Positions 12,394 to 26,261 of a stretch of 64,000 bases of DNA are shown piece after piece. Every line of letters starts with the position of its first letter. The stretch's first letter is position 1. A program made the position numbers and the translations under genes. Source of the DNA: Alitta virens (lineage: Eukaryota; Annelida; Polychaeta; Phyllodocida; Nereididae). Location of the stretch: NCBI GenBank assembly GCA_932294295.1, contig OW028577.1, positions 5,492,001 to 5,556,000 of the forward strand, written 5' to 3'. Below the pieces are notes generated by a model, which worked only from the letters and a program-made list of their open reading frames with translations, was not told the DNA's origin and did not search any database.

Positions 12394-13180
12394 CATAGAC
12401 TTGTTTGTCAGAAGCAGAATTGGAAAACATCTTTATTTTCCATCATGACATTTGATGATGCATTTGAGTCATGTTGACAGGGACTGGGGACTACTTCTGG
12501 GCAATATTGTTTTCAGGCAAGCCCCTCAGACAGTGTTAAGAGATGTCATTACATGTATAGCTATTGAATTAGCATAGACAGACAGTTGTTAACCGATTTT
12601 CAATACAGTCTAATACTATTGGGAAGTCTGACAGGCAAATTCAACACTATATTGATCTCATTTATTTTTTGAGCATACATAAAAGTGTGGCTCAATCAGC
12701 AGGGCAATTTTTCGTACATTCTGGTGTTGAAAAAACATTATATGAATTCCTAAGTTGAAGCATATGAGTCTCCAAAACAAAAATGAAATTTCATTATCAA
12801 AAGGAAAAAGAAGAGATATTGCATGACTAAGTTGAATTTGATATCTAAACTTTTCTTTTCTTTTTTATAATGAAAGCCAAATCATGCGTTTCGTACAGCA
12901 TGAGCCTATTATTTTTCTTCGGAAAACAAATGATTTTCATCCAGGCATTCTTTTAATGTGGAATGTGTGACATAATTCTAACCACAGATGCCAACATATA
13001 AACTGAAGTTGAACATATATCATTGCAGATCTCAAAGGCAATTTTATTTGAAACTTAAATGATTATGACTCAAAGGACAATCTTCACATTCATTTCACCT
13101 CTTCTGAGAAATAGCTTAACAATTGGATCATTTACATTAATATAGATTACATGTATGTAAATGTACACTACATATACCAG

Positions 13181-13400
13181 TACAATTAGTTTCATAAAAT
13201 ATGGTCGACTCTAGACAGCTGTAGCTAAAGCCAGCTGCTTCTCTCCTAGCTAGCTAATAGTCGGCTTACACCTACCACCACTGAAAAATAGAAACCTTGG
13301 AAATGTGAGAAATGTATCTGATATATCATAATATATACTTTTAGATCTGGCTTTGAGTAGCCAGCTATATATAGCCAGACAGTTCCGTTTAGTACAGGTA
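13181..13400. mobile_element. MITE with GTACAGTTAGTTTCAT ends, copy 2 (one end degraded)
   Basis: Starts TACAATTAGTTTCATAAAAT and shares TCTAGACAGCTGTAGC, GCCAGCTGCTTCT and GGCTTACACCTACCACC with copy 1. The right terminal repeat is not recognisable. Confidence 0.75.
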
Positions 13401-13567
13401 GAATCATATAACATAAATAGAATCATACAAGACATGGATAGAAATAAAGTCCCCATTAACATTTACTTAGACCTCTCAAAGCCTATTAGATAAACTTTAG
13501 TATTATAAGACAAGTCATTGGATCTTTTAAGAAATAATCTCACAAACCGTTCCCAATATGTTCAATA

Positions 13568-15135
13568 TATATATATATGTAATTTTATTGACAGGATATT
13601 ATCATAATTGATACATTTGTCAAACATATAAATAACATACAATAATAACATACAATAATACAGTACTTTTACAGTAATAAGATATTACTAAAAGTGTTAA
13701 GCTAACAGTCTATATTAAATGTTGTAACTATGTATTTTACAGCAAGTTGGTCCCGGTTGTGACTAGTAAAAATACTAATAATAAGATACAATTTGACAAT
13801 ATAGACAAATAATAAGAGAAAAAAAAAAAAATATATATATATATAAATATTAAAAAAACTGACAAATATATACTGCTTATCCCAGTGGTTTTAACCAATC
13901 TGGCTATCCATGTATGGACTTAAAATAATAGTATGCAGGGCCAAGAGGAAGAAAATAAATAAAAATAAATGAATTTAGAGCACATGGTTTAGAAATATGC
14001 CAAGAGCATTAATTACACCCGCTTCTTTGCTGGACATTATTGCTTGAAACTGTTCAGTTGGGGTTAGATTATTGAAGTCAGAAATATATTTACTAAGTTC
14101 TTTATTTAGCTGTATTCTTGGCACATTATTGGAAATACATTTTAAGAGGCAGTTATTACAATTCTCACAGATTCTTTCTGTCTACCTTTTTCTATCTAGA
14201 GGTTATGCGAACTAATTCTAAACCTAGCTATGTTACTGAAAGTATTTTTTGGGAGGTTGAGGTTTAAGTAGGTTTCAAAACTATAGTTGGTTTTAAAGAT
14301 CTTATAAGTCCTTAGTTTGGGGTTTACTTCGGAGTCATGTATTGCATTTATGATTCTGTTTTGCTATTTTTTGTACAATTTTAACCTCATCTCAATAATC
14401 AATTTTTCTGGGTTTTTCATTGACCAGTCTGTGATTTCAGAGTAGGGTTTTACTTTGCTATAACAATTATCTTGGCCATGTGTGTGTAATATTTCTTGTA
14501 TCTTCAGGCATATATTTAGAATGTCATAATCTGGCAATTTTGTTAGCCTTGCCCAGTAGTTTAATGTACTTATTTTCTGTCTAATTAGAAGAGGGAATCT
14601 ACCAGTTTCAGCAAATACTCCTACTGTTGGGGTCTGTTTTCTTACTCCTAGTATACGTTTAAGATAGCTCAATTAGATTTTTTTCTAATATTTGGATTTC
14701 TTTATTTGTGGCCCATAACATGTTATTGTATTCAAGTATAGGGAGGATGTAAGTGTCAAACATTTTTAATGCTAGTGCTGGTGGAATATATCGTAAGGCT
14801 GATTTAGTTTTACCTTGTAGTGCGAAGATTGCTTTATTGGCCTGTGTAGATAAATATTCTGGCATTATATTGTGGGTAGACTTATGTACATTCAAGATGT
14901 GGCCAAGGTATTTTTAAGTGTCTATATTTTCTATACTTTGTTCTCCATACTTAAATGTTGTATTACTTTTTGTTCCTATTTTCAGTACTTTAGTTTTAGT
15001 TATGTTAACTATTAGATGCCATTTAGAGCAGAAACTGTACAGTGAGTTAATACTATTACTACGGTGAGGCTTCTGTGATGTCCTACAGTGTTCTATAATG
15101 ACCAACATTTTTTTGCTGTAGATTTGTCTATACAC
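13568..15135 (-). pseudogene. Non-LTR retrotransposon (LINE) remnant, RT 3' part
   Basis: Three minus-strand frames at 15135-14914, 14895-14659 and 14672-14364 continue one protein, broken by a stop and frameshift. The first has the late reverse transcriptase pattern (YSFCSKWHLIVNITKTKV); the others give the typical post-RT helical region (YILPILEYNNMLW, then FPLLIRQKISTLNYWARL). The 5' end is missing and the stretch down to about 13568 is probably 3' UTR. 5' truncation is usual for LINE copies. CR1/L2-like clade by appearance only. Confidence 0.7.
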
Positions 15136-15798
15136 TCATCAGTCGAGTGAATTATCACGAAATAGTAGCGCTCTAGCGCTACCATTTAATTGGTAATGAT
15201 AGGCAGGCAGGCAGCAACAGCTACACTTCTGTGGTAACGCTCTGAGGCTCATTTTCACCTTTAAACATTTTTTTGAATATGTTCCAGCTGCCCTATTGAC
15301 TTGAAACCTTCACTAAAAGTTGACCCAGGGTCTCTAGTTTACTCATGATTTTTTTCATTAAAAGTGATCGTAAGGAAAAAAAAGTGCTCGTAAGAGTTTG
15401 TTTTCATAAATTCTAGCGTTCCCGATAGAATGGTAATGATAGAACTTTACCCCTCTTAACAGCCAATCATAGTTTATCATATTCACCCCAGATGTCAGGC
15501 AGAGGCACTTCTCCCTTATCTGATAGCCAATTAACACCCCCCCCCCCCTTTTTGACTGCCCCCTTTCCTATCAGCTCGCACCCCTTGACCCGATGTCTAC
15601 TGTATGCAGATAGCAGTGTACATTATGATGCTTATCCATCTTGTTTGATAAGTCAGCCTCATTAATTCAGTTTCTTGTCTTAATAATAAAGTTCACAAGT
15701 CAATAGCTGTTTGAGCTTGTTTGCTAGATATTAGTCACAATTGAAGGAACTTCATTTTTAATTTTACACAAAGTTTACTGAAAAAAGTCTTTAAAAAG

Positions 15799-16270
15799 TT
15801 ACATTAGTAATATAAGAGAAAAGCAAAATAAAAAAAAGAGACAGAAAGAAAGACAGAAAGAAAGAAAGTCATACAGAAAGAAAGAAGGAAAGAAAGACAG
15901 AAAGAAAGACAGGCAGAAAGAAAGAAAGACAGGCAGAAAGAAAGACAGAAAGAAAGAAAGAAAGTAAGACAGAAAGTAGACAGGCAGAAAAAAGGACAGA
16001 AAGAAAGAAAGGCAGAAAGAAAGAACGACAGGCAGAAAGAAAGACAGAAAGAAAGAAAGGCAGACAGAAAGCAAGTAAGACAGAAAGAAAGAAAGAAAGA
16101 AAGAAAGAAAGTAAGACAGAAAGTAGACAGGCAGAAAGAAAGAAAGACAAATACAGAAAGACAGACAGACAGAAAGAAAGATGGAGAGATAGATAGATAG
16201 ACTGACTGATTGATTGACTGATTGACTGATTGACTGATTGATTGATTGATTGATTGACTGATTGATTGAT
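15799..16270. repeat. (GAAA/GACA)n purine tract then (TGAC/TGAT)n
   Basis: About 390 bp of AGAAAGAAAGACAG-type units, then (GATA)n and (TTGACTGA)n from 16190. Ser/Phe/Leu-rich open frames across it are artefacts. Confidence 0.96.
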
Positions 16271-18719
16271 CATACCTAATCTCAGTATATACACTGTATT
16301 AACTAATCCGAAAACGGGAATATATTCATAGTGTTGTAGTCTATACGAAGTGGCATGTACAGTGTCTACATGCTAGTTTGAACACATCACCAATAAGACC
16401 ACTTTAAGACCACATCTCTATTAACACCTCACTATCAAGACCACTTCATTGTTGAGACAACTCACTGTTACAAAAGACCACCTCACTGTTAAAATCACAT
16501 TATTCTTAAGATCTATCTATCTATCTATCTATCTCTATATCTAGCTTTATTTCTCTTAGTTGTCTCCATCCGAAACGGTTCTAAGACTTGTTAAACACAA
16601 TTAGACCCATTCATCAAGACAAAAATGTATATGCATAACAATAATACCTTGCTGTGGAATGGCTTACCTCCTCACTTAACGAAAAACTCTTAACGTCAGT
16701 TTTCATGAAGAGCTGAAAGACTCACTTATTTAATATGCCTTTACCTGATTCTTCTATTTCAAGTTTATATACATCAATTGACTTCATTTTAATTCGATTT
16801 TATAGATTTTTAGATTCTGATTGTATTGTTATATTGTCAAGTGCATTTGCTAGCTGGGCATAAAGTAAGTGTACCATAACATGTTTAACTTATAATAATA
16901 ATTTTATAAATAACCTGATTTGTATAACTTCTGATTAAAAGTAGAAAGTTTCTTAAATTAAAAATTCTCAGCAGTTTATCGTTTTGAGATGGTCCCCAAT
17001 GATGTAGCCCAAGACGCATGATGAGGTGCTTGTTCTGATTAACAGAAGCAGGGGCCATCTCAAAACAGAGACTACATAGCAATGCCTCAAAATTATTGTA
17101 TGTAATAACCTTTTCTCCATGGTATACTTGGCTTATTTCATTGTAACAAATTACTATGTCTAGAGCCTAAAAATTTTCATTATGCCTATAATAATCTGAT
17201 TACATTCATGTGTGAATTCAAAAGAAATAAAAGTTCTTACGTATGTCTGTCAAGATAGTAGAAGGCTGCACTATCCGAATTCAATCAATTCATCATGCCA
17301 GAAGGGTATTTTATTATGCAAAATGGTCTTGAGTAACCAAAAAAGTTTATGTTAAGATTAAGACAGGAAAAAAAAAGGAAAGGGAAACAAAAAAATGGGC
17401 TAGTATATCTTGCATGACTATAATACTGAACCCAAATGTGGACATGTATGAAATATAAATGTCATAATATAGCCAAATTCAAGTGGCTAGCTTAAAAATT
17501 ACTCATTATAACTGACTGACTGACTGACTGACTGACTGACTGACTGACTGACCGTTGTATTCACCCTGCCTAAGATTTTTTTTTTCAAAATACATGGAAA
17601 AGTGTTAATTAAGCCTCTCAACCTGAGGAAGGGCCATACATGGCTTGGGTGCTACACACATGTATAATATATAGAATATTGGCACTGCATATGCAGGGGG
17701 TGGGGGCCTTGAAAGGGGACTTTCTACTTTGAAGCTAAACTTCTTGGTGAAGGGGCCAGTCATCTGTGTTTAACTCCAGAGTGCCAGCCAAATGGTGGTG
17801 CCTTCACCAAAGAATGCCATTTTATTGAGAAGCATCCATTTTGGTAGTTGCATTTGTTGACATCTAGAATTTTTTAATTTATTTATCCCTCATGACTAAT
17901 AGAAATTACCTCCCTGATGAATCAGTGAACCACTTTAGTTGGTAAAAACTTAAAACTAGAAATTGAAGGCACTACCAGGGAAAAAGGCAGTGTAGTCTAA
18001 CCAATATTTACTTCATTTTATACTGCTTACAAAATTACTCTTAGTCCAGACTTCTACTGGAGAGTAATTACTTCCTGTGGAGGTGTGTACAAATGAGGGT
18101 GCCCTTAAATTGGACATATTTGTCCTGTCTTGATTATGAAATAATATCATGTTTTGTATCTTTTTTCATGTATTTTTCTTGACACACTTGTGTTATCCAA
18201 TGACCAAGAAAACCAAGTCTTGCTAACTTAGAAACTAGAATTGAAAATTGATACTGCCAAGCAACCCAGTCTGCTGCTTTGTCACACCTTGGATAATCCA
18301 ATGGGGATTTTACATGGAGACAAGAGACATTTTATCTTGGTTAAATTAGGCAATTAGGTCCAGTTTCTCTAATAGCTATTTATAAATGACAGTTCAATTT
18401 CAGTTTATTTTAATAATGTGATCATGGGGTATTATTGCATACATTTTCTGTAGAGTTGGCGAGACATAAAATGTGAAATAGATAAATCTATTTGCAAGCA
18501 TATAAAATAGATAATTACTGTGTTCAATAATTGGATAAAGTGGCCTTTATGGTAAGGTGGCCTGTTTCAGAGGTGGTCTTAATAGTGAGGTGGTTTTAAT
18601 AGTGAGGTGGTCTTCTTGGGGTGGCCTTTGTGGCTTAATAGAGATGTGGTCTTAATAGTGAGATGGTCCTAATAGTGAGATTGTATGGATGGTCCAATTT
18701 CTCCAAGGTTAAAGATTTT
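16271..18719. other. Host intergenic DNA with short repeats
   Basis: No supported gene. It holds (CTAT)n at 16510-16535, (GACT)n at 17513-17552, and two related ACCACCTCACTNTTAAGA-type clusters, one at about 16395-16505 and one inverted at about 18540-18680, each several copies of a short motif. Confidence 0.6.
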
Positions 18720-20321
18720 TGAAATAATAGAAAGATAGATAGATAAATAGAAGTACAGAAGGATAGATAGATAGATAGAAAGAAAGATAGATAGATAGAT
18801 TGATTGATTTTAGATTGATATGATTGATAGATTGATTGATGGACTGATACATAGATGCATAGATACATAGATACATAGATACATAGATGATTTTAGATTG
18901 ATAGATTGATAGATTGATTGATAGATTGATAGATTGATTGATTGATGAATTGAAAGATTGATTGATAGATTGATTGATAGATTGATAGATAGATAGATAG
19001 ATAGATTGATATTGATTGATTGATTGATAGATAGATAGATTGATAGATTGATTAATAGATTGATAACTTAATTAATAGATTGATAGATAGATTGATATTG
19101 ATTGATTGATTGATAGATTGATTAATAGATTGATTGATATATTGATTAATAGATTGATAGATTAATTAAAAGATTGATAGATAGATTGATATATTTATTA
19201 ATTATTGATAGATTGATAGATTGATTGATTGATAGCTTGATTGATAGATATACAGATTGATTGATATTGATTGATTGATATATTGATTAATAGCTTGTTT
19301 GATAGATTGACAGATATATTGACTTATATTGATTAATAGATAGATAGACAGATAGATTGATAGATGGATAGCTTGATTGATAGATTGATTGATTGATGAA
19401 TTGAAAGATTGATTGATAGATTGATTGATAGATAAATAGATTGATTGGTAGATAGATTGATAGATTGATTAATAGATTGATAACTTAATTAATAGATTGA
19501 TTGATAGATTGATATATTGATTAATAGATTGTTTGATAGATTGACAGATATATTGACTGATATTGATTGATAGATAGATGGATAGATAGATATAAAGATG
19601 GATAGATAGATTGATGGATTGATAGATTGATAGATGGATAGATTGATTGATAGATTGATTGATTGATGAATTGAAATATTGATTGATAGATTGATAGATA
19701 GATAGATAGATAGATTGGTATTGATTGATTGATAGATAAATAGATTGATTGATAGATAGATTGATAGATTGATTAATAGATTGATAACTTAATTAATAGA
19801 TTGATTGATAGATTGATATATTGATTAATAGATTGTTTGATAGATTGACAGATATATTGACTGATATTGATTGATAGATAGATGGATAGATAGATATATA
19901 GATAGATAGATAGATTGATAGATTGATAGATTGATAGATGGATAGATTGATTGATAGATTGATTGATTGATGAATTGAAATATCGATTGATAGATTGATA
20001 GATAGATAGATAGATAGATTGGTATTGATTGATTGATAGATAAATAGATTGATTGATAGATAGATTAATAGATTGATTAATAGATTGATAACTTAATTAA
20101 TAGATTAAAATTAATTAATTGATTAAAAGATTGATAGCTAGATTGATAGATTTATATTAATTGTTGATAGATTGATAGATTGATTGATTGATAGATTGAT
20201 TGATTGATAGCTTGATTGATAGATATTCAGATTGATAGATATATTGATTGATATTGATTGATTGATCATGATTGATTGTTTGATTGATTGATTGATATAT
20301 TGATAGATAGATGGATAGATG

Positions 20322-20376
<55 letters not shown>

Positions 20377-20651
20377 GGATAGATTGATTGATAAATTGAT
20401 TGATTGATGAATTGAAAGATTGATTGATAGATTGATAGATAGATAGATAGATGGATAGATAGATAGATTGATTGATATTGATTGATTGATAGATAAATAG
20501 ATTGATTGATAGATAGATTGATATATTGATAGATTGATTAATAGATTGATAACTTAATTAATAGATTGAATGATAGATAGATTGATATTGATTGATAGCT
20601 TGATTGATAGATATTCAGATTGATATATATATATATATATATATATATATT

Positions 20652-20690
<39 letters not shown>

Positions 20691-20695
20691 TGATA

Positions 20696-20735
<40 letters not shown>

Positions 20736-21514
20736 TAATGTTTGATTGATAGATTAATAGATAAATTGACTGATAGATAGATTGATTGATTGATTCATAG
20801 ATTGATATGCAGGCAGGTAGGCAGATAGATAGATGGATAGAAGGAAATATAGATCGATAGATACATTGATACTTAGATAGATGATGGATAATTTAATTGA
20901 TAGATAGATTGATAGACTGACAGATTGATAGATAGATTTATAGATTGATTGATAGATTAATAGATTGATTGATAGATAGGTAGATTGACTGATTGATTGA
21001 TATTGATTGATTGAGTGACATTGATAGATTGATTAATAGATTGATAGATTGATTGATTGATAGATGGATTAGATTGATAGATTGATTGATTGATTGACTG
21101 ATAGATAGATAGATTGATTGATTGATAGATTGATATGCAGGAAGGCAGATAGATAGATGGATAGAAGGAACGCTAGATAGATTGATTGATTGATTGATTT
21201 ATACATTGTTACATTAATAGACAATAGATTGATAGATAGATTTATAGATTGATAGATTAATAGATTGATTGATAGATAGATAGATTGACTGATTGATTGA
21301 TAGATTGACTGATTGATTGATATTGATTGATTGAGTGATATTGATAGATTGATAATAGATTGATAGATTGATTGATAGATGGATTAGATTGATAGATAGA
21401 TTGATTGATTGATAGATTGACTGATAGATAGATTGATTGATTTATTGATTGATAGATTGATATGCAGGCAGGCAGGCAGATAGATAGATGGATAGATAGA
21501 TAGATAGATAGATG

Positions 21515-21549
<35 letters not shown>

Positions 21550-21587
21550 TGATTGATTGATTGATTGATACATTGATACATTGATAC
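18720..21587. repeat. GATA/GATT satellite, about 2.9 kb
   Basis: Continuous GATA, GATT and GACT tetranucleotides. Larger blocks recur: for example TTAATAGATTGATAACTTAA is present at about 19050, 19465, 19775, 20080 and 20535, so units of a few hundred bp have been duplicated on top of the tetramer. Confidence 0.97.
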
Positions 21588-21595
21588 ATTGATAG

Positions 21596-21974
21596 TAGGG
21601 CTGTACACCGGTTCTCGATATACCGCTTGTAACGGTACATGGATAATGATAGGGGTATTGATATCCGTTAGGTAATAATAAAGATAAGATTAAATGGCAT
21701 GCAGAGTGGCGTTTTTGAACAAATAAGACACCTGCTACCCAGATGTTCCGTGTTTTTAAAGAAAAATATCAGCCACTTTAATTTTAATGACATTAAACAA
21801 AAGTCTGGATTATTCCATTAAGATTAGTTCATTACATTTCATAATGGATTGTCAGTATTGTAGGCTTTTTTCATTGATATAGCTTAACGATATGTATCAT
21901 GATACGTATCATATCGGTTTTACTGTATCGTGATACGTATCGTATCATTATAAAGATAAAGGTGTACAGCTCTA
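21596..21974. mobile_element. hAT-like nonautonomous element inside the GATA/GATT satellite
   Basis: Ends TAGGGCTGTACACC and GGTGTACAGCTCTA are inverted repeats, flanked by 8-bp direct repeats ATTGATAG (21588-21595, 21975-21982). 379 bp, no coding frame, with internal palindromes GATACGTATC. Confidence 0.88.
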
Positions 21975-22540
21975 ATTGATAGACAATAGATTGATAGATT
22001 GATTGATTGAAAGAAAGAAAGAAAAGAAGAAAAGAACGACAGTAACTTATATAATGATATTTCACACACTGCATAATAGCCATAAGCCAGAGTTAAAATT
22101 ATTGTTCTGTTACAGATAGATAGATAGATAGACAGATAGACAGATAGACAGATGGACAGATAGACATGTAGCTAGCTAGATATATAGACAGATAGACATG
22201 TAGCTAGCTAGATAGACAGACAGATATGTAGCTAGCTAGATAGAGATAGACAGACAGACAGAAATGTAGCTATAGCTAGATAGAGATAGACAAACAGAAA
22301 TGTAGCTAGCGAGATAGAGATAGACAGACAGACATGTAGCTAGCTAGATAGAGATAGACAGACAGACAGACATGTAGCTAGCTAGATAGAGATAGACAGA
22401 CAGACATGTAGCTAGCTAGATAGAGATAGATAGATAGATAGACAGATATATATATATATATATATATATATAGATAGATAGATAGATAGATAGATTGATT
22501 GATAGATAGATTGATTGATTGATTGATTTGATTGGTTGAT
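21975..22540. repeat. GATA/GACA compound satellite with GTAGCTAGCTAG units
   Basis: After 21982-22010 GATT repeats and a short unique gap, 22106-22500 holds about seven units of ACATGTAGCTAGCTAGATAG plus GACA/GATA tails, then (TA)n and (GATA)n. Confidence 0.93.
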
Positions 22541-23649
22541 TGGCTGTGTGCAATCAAAAAAAATTTTTAGATTAAAATGTGAATGTAACATTAGATATTT
22601 ATTATCAATGTTGAACAAAAAATTTAGATTTCTGCTTAAATAGTTTCGTGGCTGTATATACAAATAATGTGTTTCTTCTCCAGCTTCTATGGAGAGTTTC
22701 TACACCCCATTCTTAATTGATACCAATACAATGTACATGATAAGATGGGCTATCAGCTGCTACTGGAGGGGGTGAGGAGAGAGAGGGGGTGAAATCCCAG
22801 AGAGGTGAAGGGAGGGTGTTGAACACCCAGCATCAGCTGGTGTCAATCATCCGTGATAAAGATCTAAATTACCCATTTTCAAGTGGATACTGCTGCCATC
22901 TAACATATTATTAATGAACTGCAAAGGCTACCAAAATTTAGTAACAGTAGAGCATTCCTCTTTTATGGTAGCTCTTCTATCGCTACCATATTTGTGGTAA
23001 TGATAGAGCATTACTGTTTCATGGTAATTCACTGGACTGCTCATTGAGCCATGTTCAGCAGAATATTTACACAGGAATCATTCAACTGCCAATTCATATT
23101 CAACAAAGACTTTTATTATGTACCTTAGTAGCAGATGGCAAATTAATGGCATCACCAAAGTAGTTTGCAGCGTGGTTGGCTAAAAATTTTGCACGACTGA
23201 CTTATATTATAATGGCGCATGGATTTGACGCATGCGATCTGTGCTGCGGATGAGTCATACCTCAGTACTACACGTCCATCACATGAAATGCAGTCATCAT
23301 CCTCCATCTTCATGCAGATAAATATAAACAGTGGTTTCCTGTCGTAAAACAAGAACTATATGTATCCATGACGGTAAAATTAATAAATAGTTTTCGTGTG
23401 GCAGCCATGTTGGCATTTTCCTCATTGACCTCATTTTGATTATGTCATATATTATGACATCATTACTTCTCGATTGTTCTTGCACTCTGTGAACTCACCA
23501 TAGCCATTGTCTACTGATTACTTCACAATACTATATCTGAGTGCAAAGAGAGGTTAATGAGGCAAAAATCCAACATGGCCACCGTGTGAAAAGGGTGTAT
23601 TGCAGCTACTAAGAGGTGTTGTCATACATCACAGCATAGAGGTGTTGTC

Positions 23650-23915
23650 ATACATCATAGAATGGCATTTTAGTGTATGACATATCTGTGATGGGTTACG
23701 TCAGTATAATATATCACAACCCATCTCTTATCTACGTAGCATGGTTTGCAGAATGCAAGGTTGGAAATGCAGTTATTTAGCCTTGCACATACTCTGATGG
23801 AACATTTGTCATACATTCAGTAACGTGAAAATAATGGTGAACAAGCCTCAAAATGGACATTTTTAATCAACAGAGCTTTTATTCTTCACTGATCTTTTAT
23901 GATATGTCTATCTAG
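23650..23915. repeat. Dispersed repeat, copy 1 (second copy about 29130-29490)
   Basis: Shares with 29130-29490 the series TCTACGTAGCATGGTTTGCA / TCTATGTAGCACGATTTGCA, GGAAATGC, CTCTGATGG, GGTGAACAA / GGCGAACAA and AGCTTTNATTCTTCACTG. Same orientation, quite diverged. Confidence 0.65.
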
Positions 23916-24497
23916 TGATGTGGTGCATTGTGGAAGGGTAACATAATTTTATAGTAAAAACCAAAAACTTGATGTGTACACTGCCCGTATGCAGTAAAGT
24001 TTCCAGTAGATGTCTCTACTGTTGATAATAATCTCTAACAGTTTTATTATATTTAGCTAGTGTACATTATATATGTATATATTTATGTGTATAACATTAT
24101 ATTATTTATGTTAAAATGTTATGCTCCATATCACTTTTGTGGTCTGAGAATAAAGAATCTTGAATCTTGAATCTTCTTGCAACTGATTTATGTGATGGTC
24201 TATAGATATATTATATTAAACGTTTGCATCACACTTCCATTTTTAAGACATCAACATTCATTAAATGCCTCCCCAATATTAAGACAAAATCACTATAATT
24301 ATATTATCGAGCCCGAAAGGTGCTGGAGCTAACTTCTGTTTTATCCTGCCCTGTGTTGTCCATTTGGGTTCAATCTCAAAACTGTCAAAAGCCATAAGCA
24401 GTGAGATAAGGACTAGAATGTGGCTGAACAGGACAATGTGTGCATTGATAGAATCCTTAAAAGGACAATCGAGTAAAAAAGAAAATGTAGTGAACTT

Positions 24498-24735
24498 GCC
24501 AAACAGTTAAATTGTCCATTTGGCTTTGGAACTTGATCAAGTTTGATTCCTAAATTAAATCAATTGTTCTTTATCCACTTTTACTGGCAGCAGTGGTCAC
24601 TTATCAGGGAGCAGCAGAGCTCAGGGGTCGATAGAGCTGTCCTTTGGAGTTTTACTTAGGTCTGCTTGCTAACTCATCAGAATCTGAAAGAAAAGACAGT
24701 GTTGGTAATTGAGTTATTGAACCGCTCACAGTTAT
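24498..24735 (+). repeat. Dispersed repeat, copy 2
   Basis: Same orientation as the copy at 8575-8815, sharing the near-invariant core around GTGGTCACTTATCAGGGAGC. Confidence 0.8.
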
Positions 24736-26261
24736 TTACCACCAAAACAGAAACACTAATATACAAATCTGACAATATGGATATATTAATCTTTTTGAAT
24801 TTAGGAGAACATGTAGACTAAAAGATGTGAGTTTTTACGATATCAAGATTCACAAGTAAGAGTATTGGTTATAGATTATTCCAGACATGAACCATTGGCT
24901 TGATCTAACAGTTTCATGTTTAGATTATTAATAATTTGTGTTCGTGAGATGTTGATATACGCCAAGTATATGCAACACTGGATATAATCTCTTACAACCT
25001 ACTGCAAGACGAAATGTATATGGCTCACACTTGCCAAAATTATCATTATCACAGAAAACAAACACAGCATGACTAAGCTAAAGGTGATATCTAAATGTAC
25101 ACAGTGACACCTTTGAAAAAAAATACATGCTCTCACCCCAAGAATAAGAACTCAAGGACATGACAAGGTTTAACAGGGGTCACTTTGCCATTTGTTGGCT
25201 TCACACAAGACATACATATACCACACAGAGTCAGAGTCAGAAAAGCATTTATTAACCCACACAATCACACACACACACAAACAAACAAAAAAGGCGATAA
25301 CATCAAAATAAATACATAAGTGGGAGGTGACACTCCAAAGACAATTACATGTCGCTATAGGGGTGCCACCTGATAAGGGAAGGGGTGCACTAGAGGAACC
25401 ATCCTGCAGACCGCATCATCAGCTACAAGTCAACATAATTAAGATAAAGATACAGGCTTCAGTTACTCAAGCATTCACACAAGACAGACATCAATGACAA
25501 GACAAACCTATATTAACATGAGATGACATAATTAGACATGACAGAAGACTCTGCATGCAGTGCAGTCAAAATGATTATTAGTAACATGAAAAAAACCTGT
25601 TAATTCGAGATGGTCATATATCGATGTAGGGAGGTTTGGGTTGGTTTATGAAGATGAATTTGGCGGCGAAATAGTACAGGAGTGCTGGTATGTATAGCAA
25701 TATTAGGATTAGCCATAAATGGCTTATGACCACACTTTACGACAACTGGAAATTGTAATTTTACGACATTGACGCCCCCTGGGGAATTGAGACGACCATC
25801 TTGGGGCTGGACTATCCTTCTTTTCCCTAACGGTAATACGTTAAATGTAGCTCAAAGTGACATAGCATGAAATATTATATCATACATAAAATATTATATT
25901 ATATTATACATGACGGATATATCATGTTATGCTTTTGTAAAACCGTTTGATACGGTAATAACTTACAAATGACACATAAAGACATATATTAAAAAAAATA
26001 AAAAAATGAACGATAAACTGTCTCTTTTATTTTTTTTATTATCGTACTCATGTACAGAACATAACATAATAAAAAAAATAATAAAAAATAAAATCATATG
26101 AAACAGTATAGAAGTAGTAATAGTTATGAGACTGCACATGTCATATATAGTTACATTTACTTGGTGCAGAGGTACTCTAATAATTCATGCACCTCATCAG
26201 CAGTTAGTAGCCAAGGCACAACCACCTGAGTATCTCTTAGATAAAGGAGCTACTACATATT

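Larger units (their letters stand above)
22541..25200. other. Host intergenic DNA
   Basis: No supported gene. It includes a duplicated GAGGTGTTGTCATACATCAN unit at about 23611-23660 and, at 24140-24178, an AATAAAGAATCTTGAATCTT run like a retroposon 3' tail. Confidence 0.5.

Noticed and set aside
15799..16294. Ser/Phe/Leu-rich minus-strand frames that look like membrane proteins
   Set aside because: They are produced by (GAAA/GACA)n repeats.
21257..21640. Ile/Ser/Tyr/Gln-rich minus-strand frames
   Set aside because: GATA/GATT satellite translated; no real start or domain.
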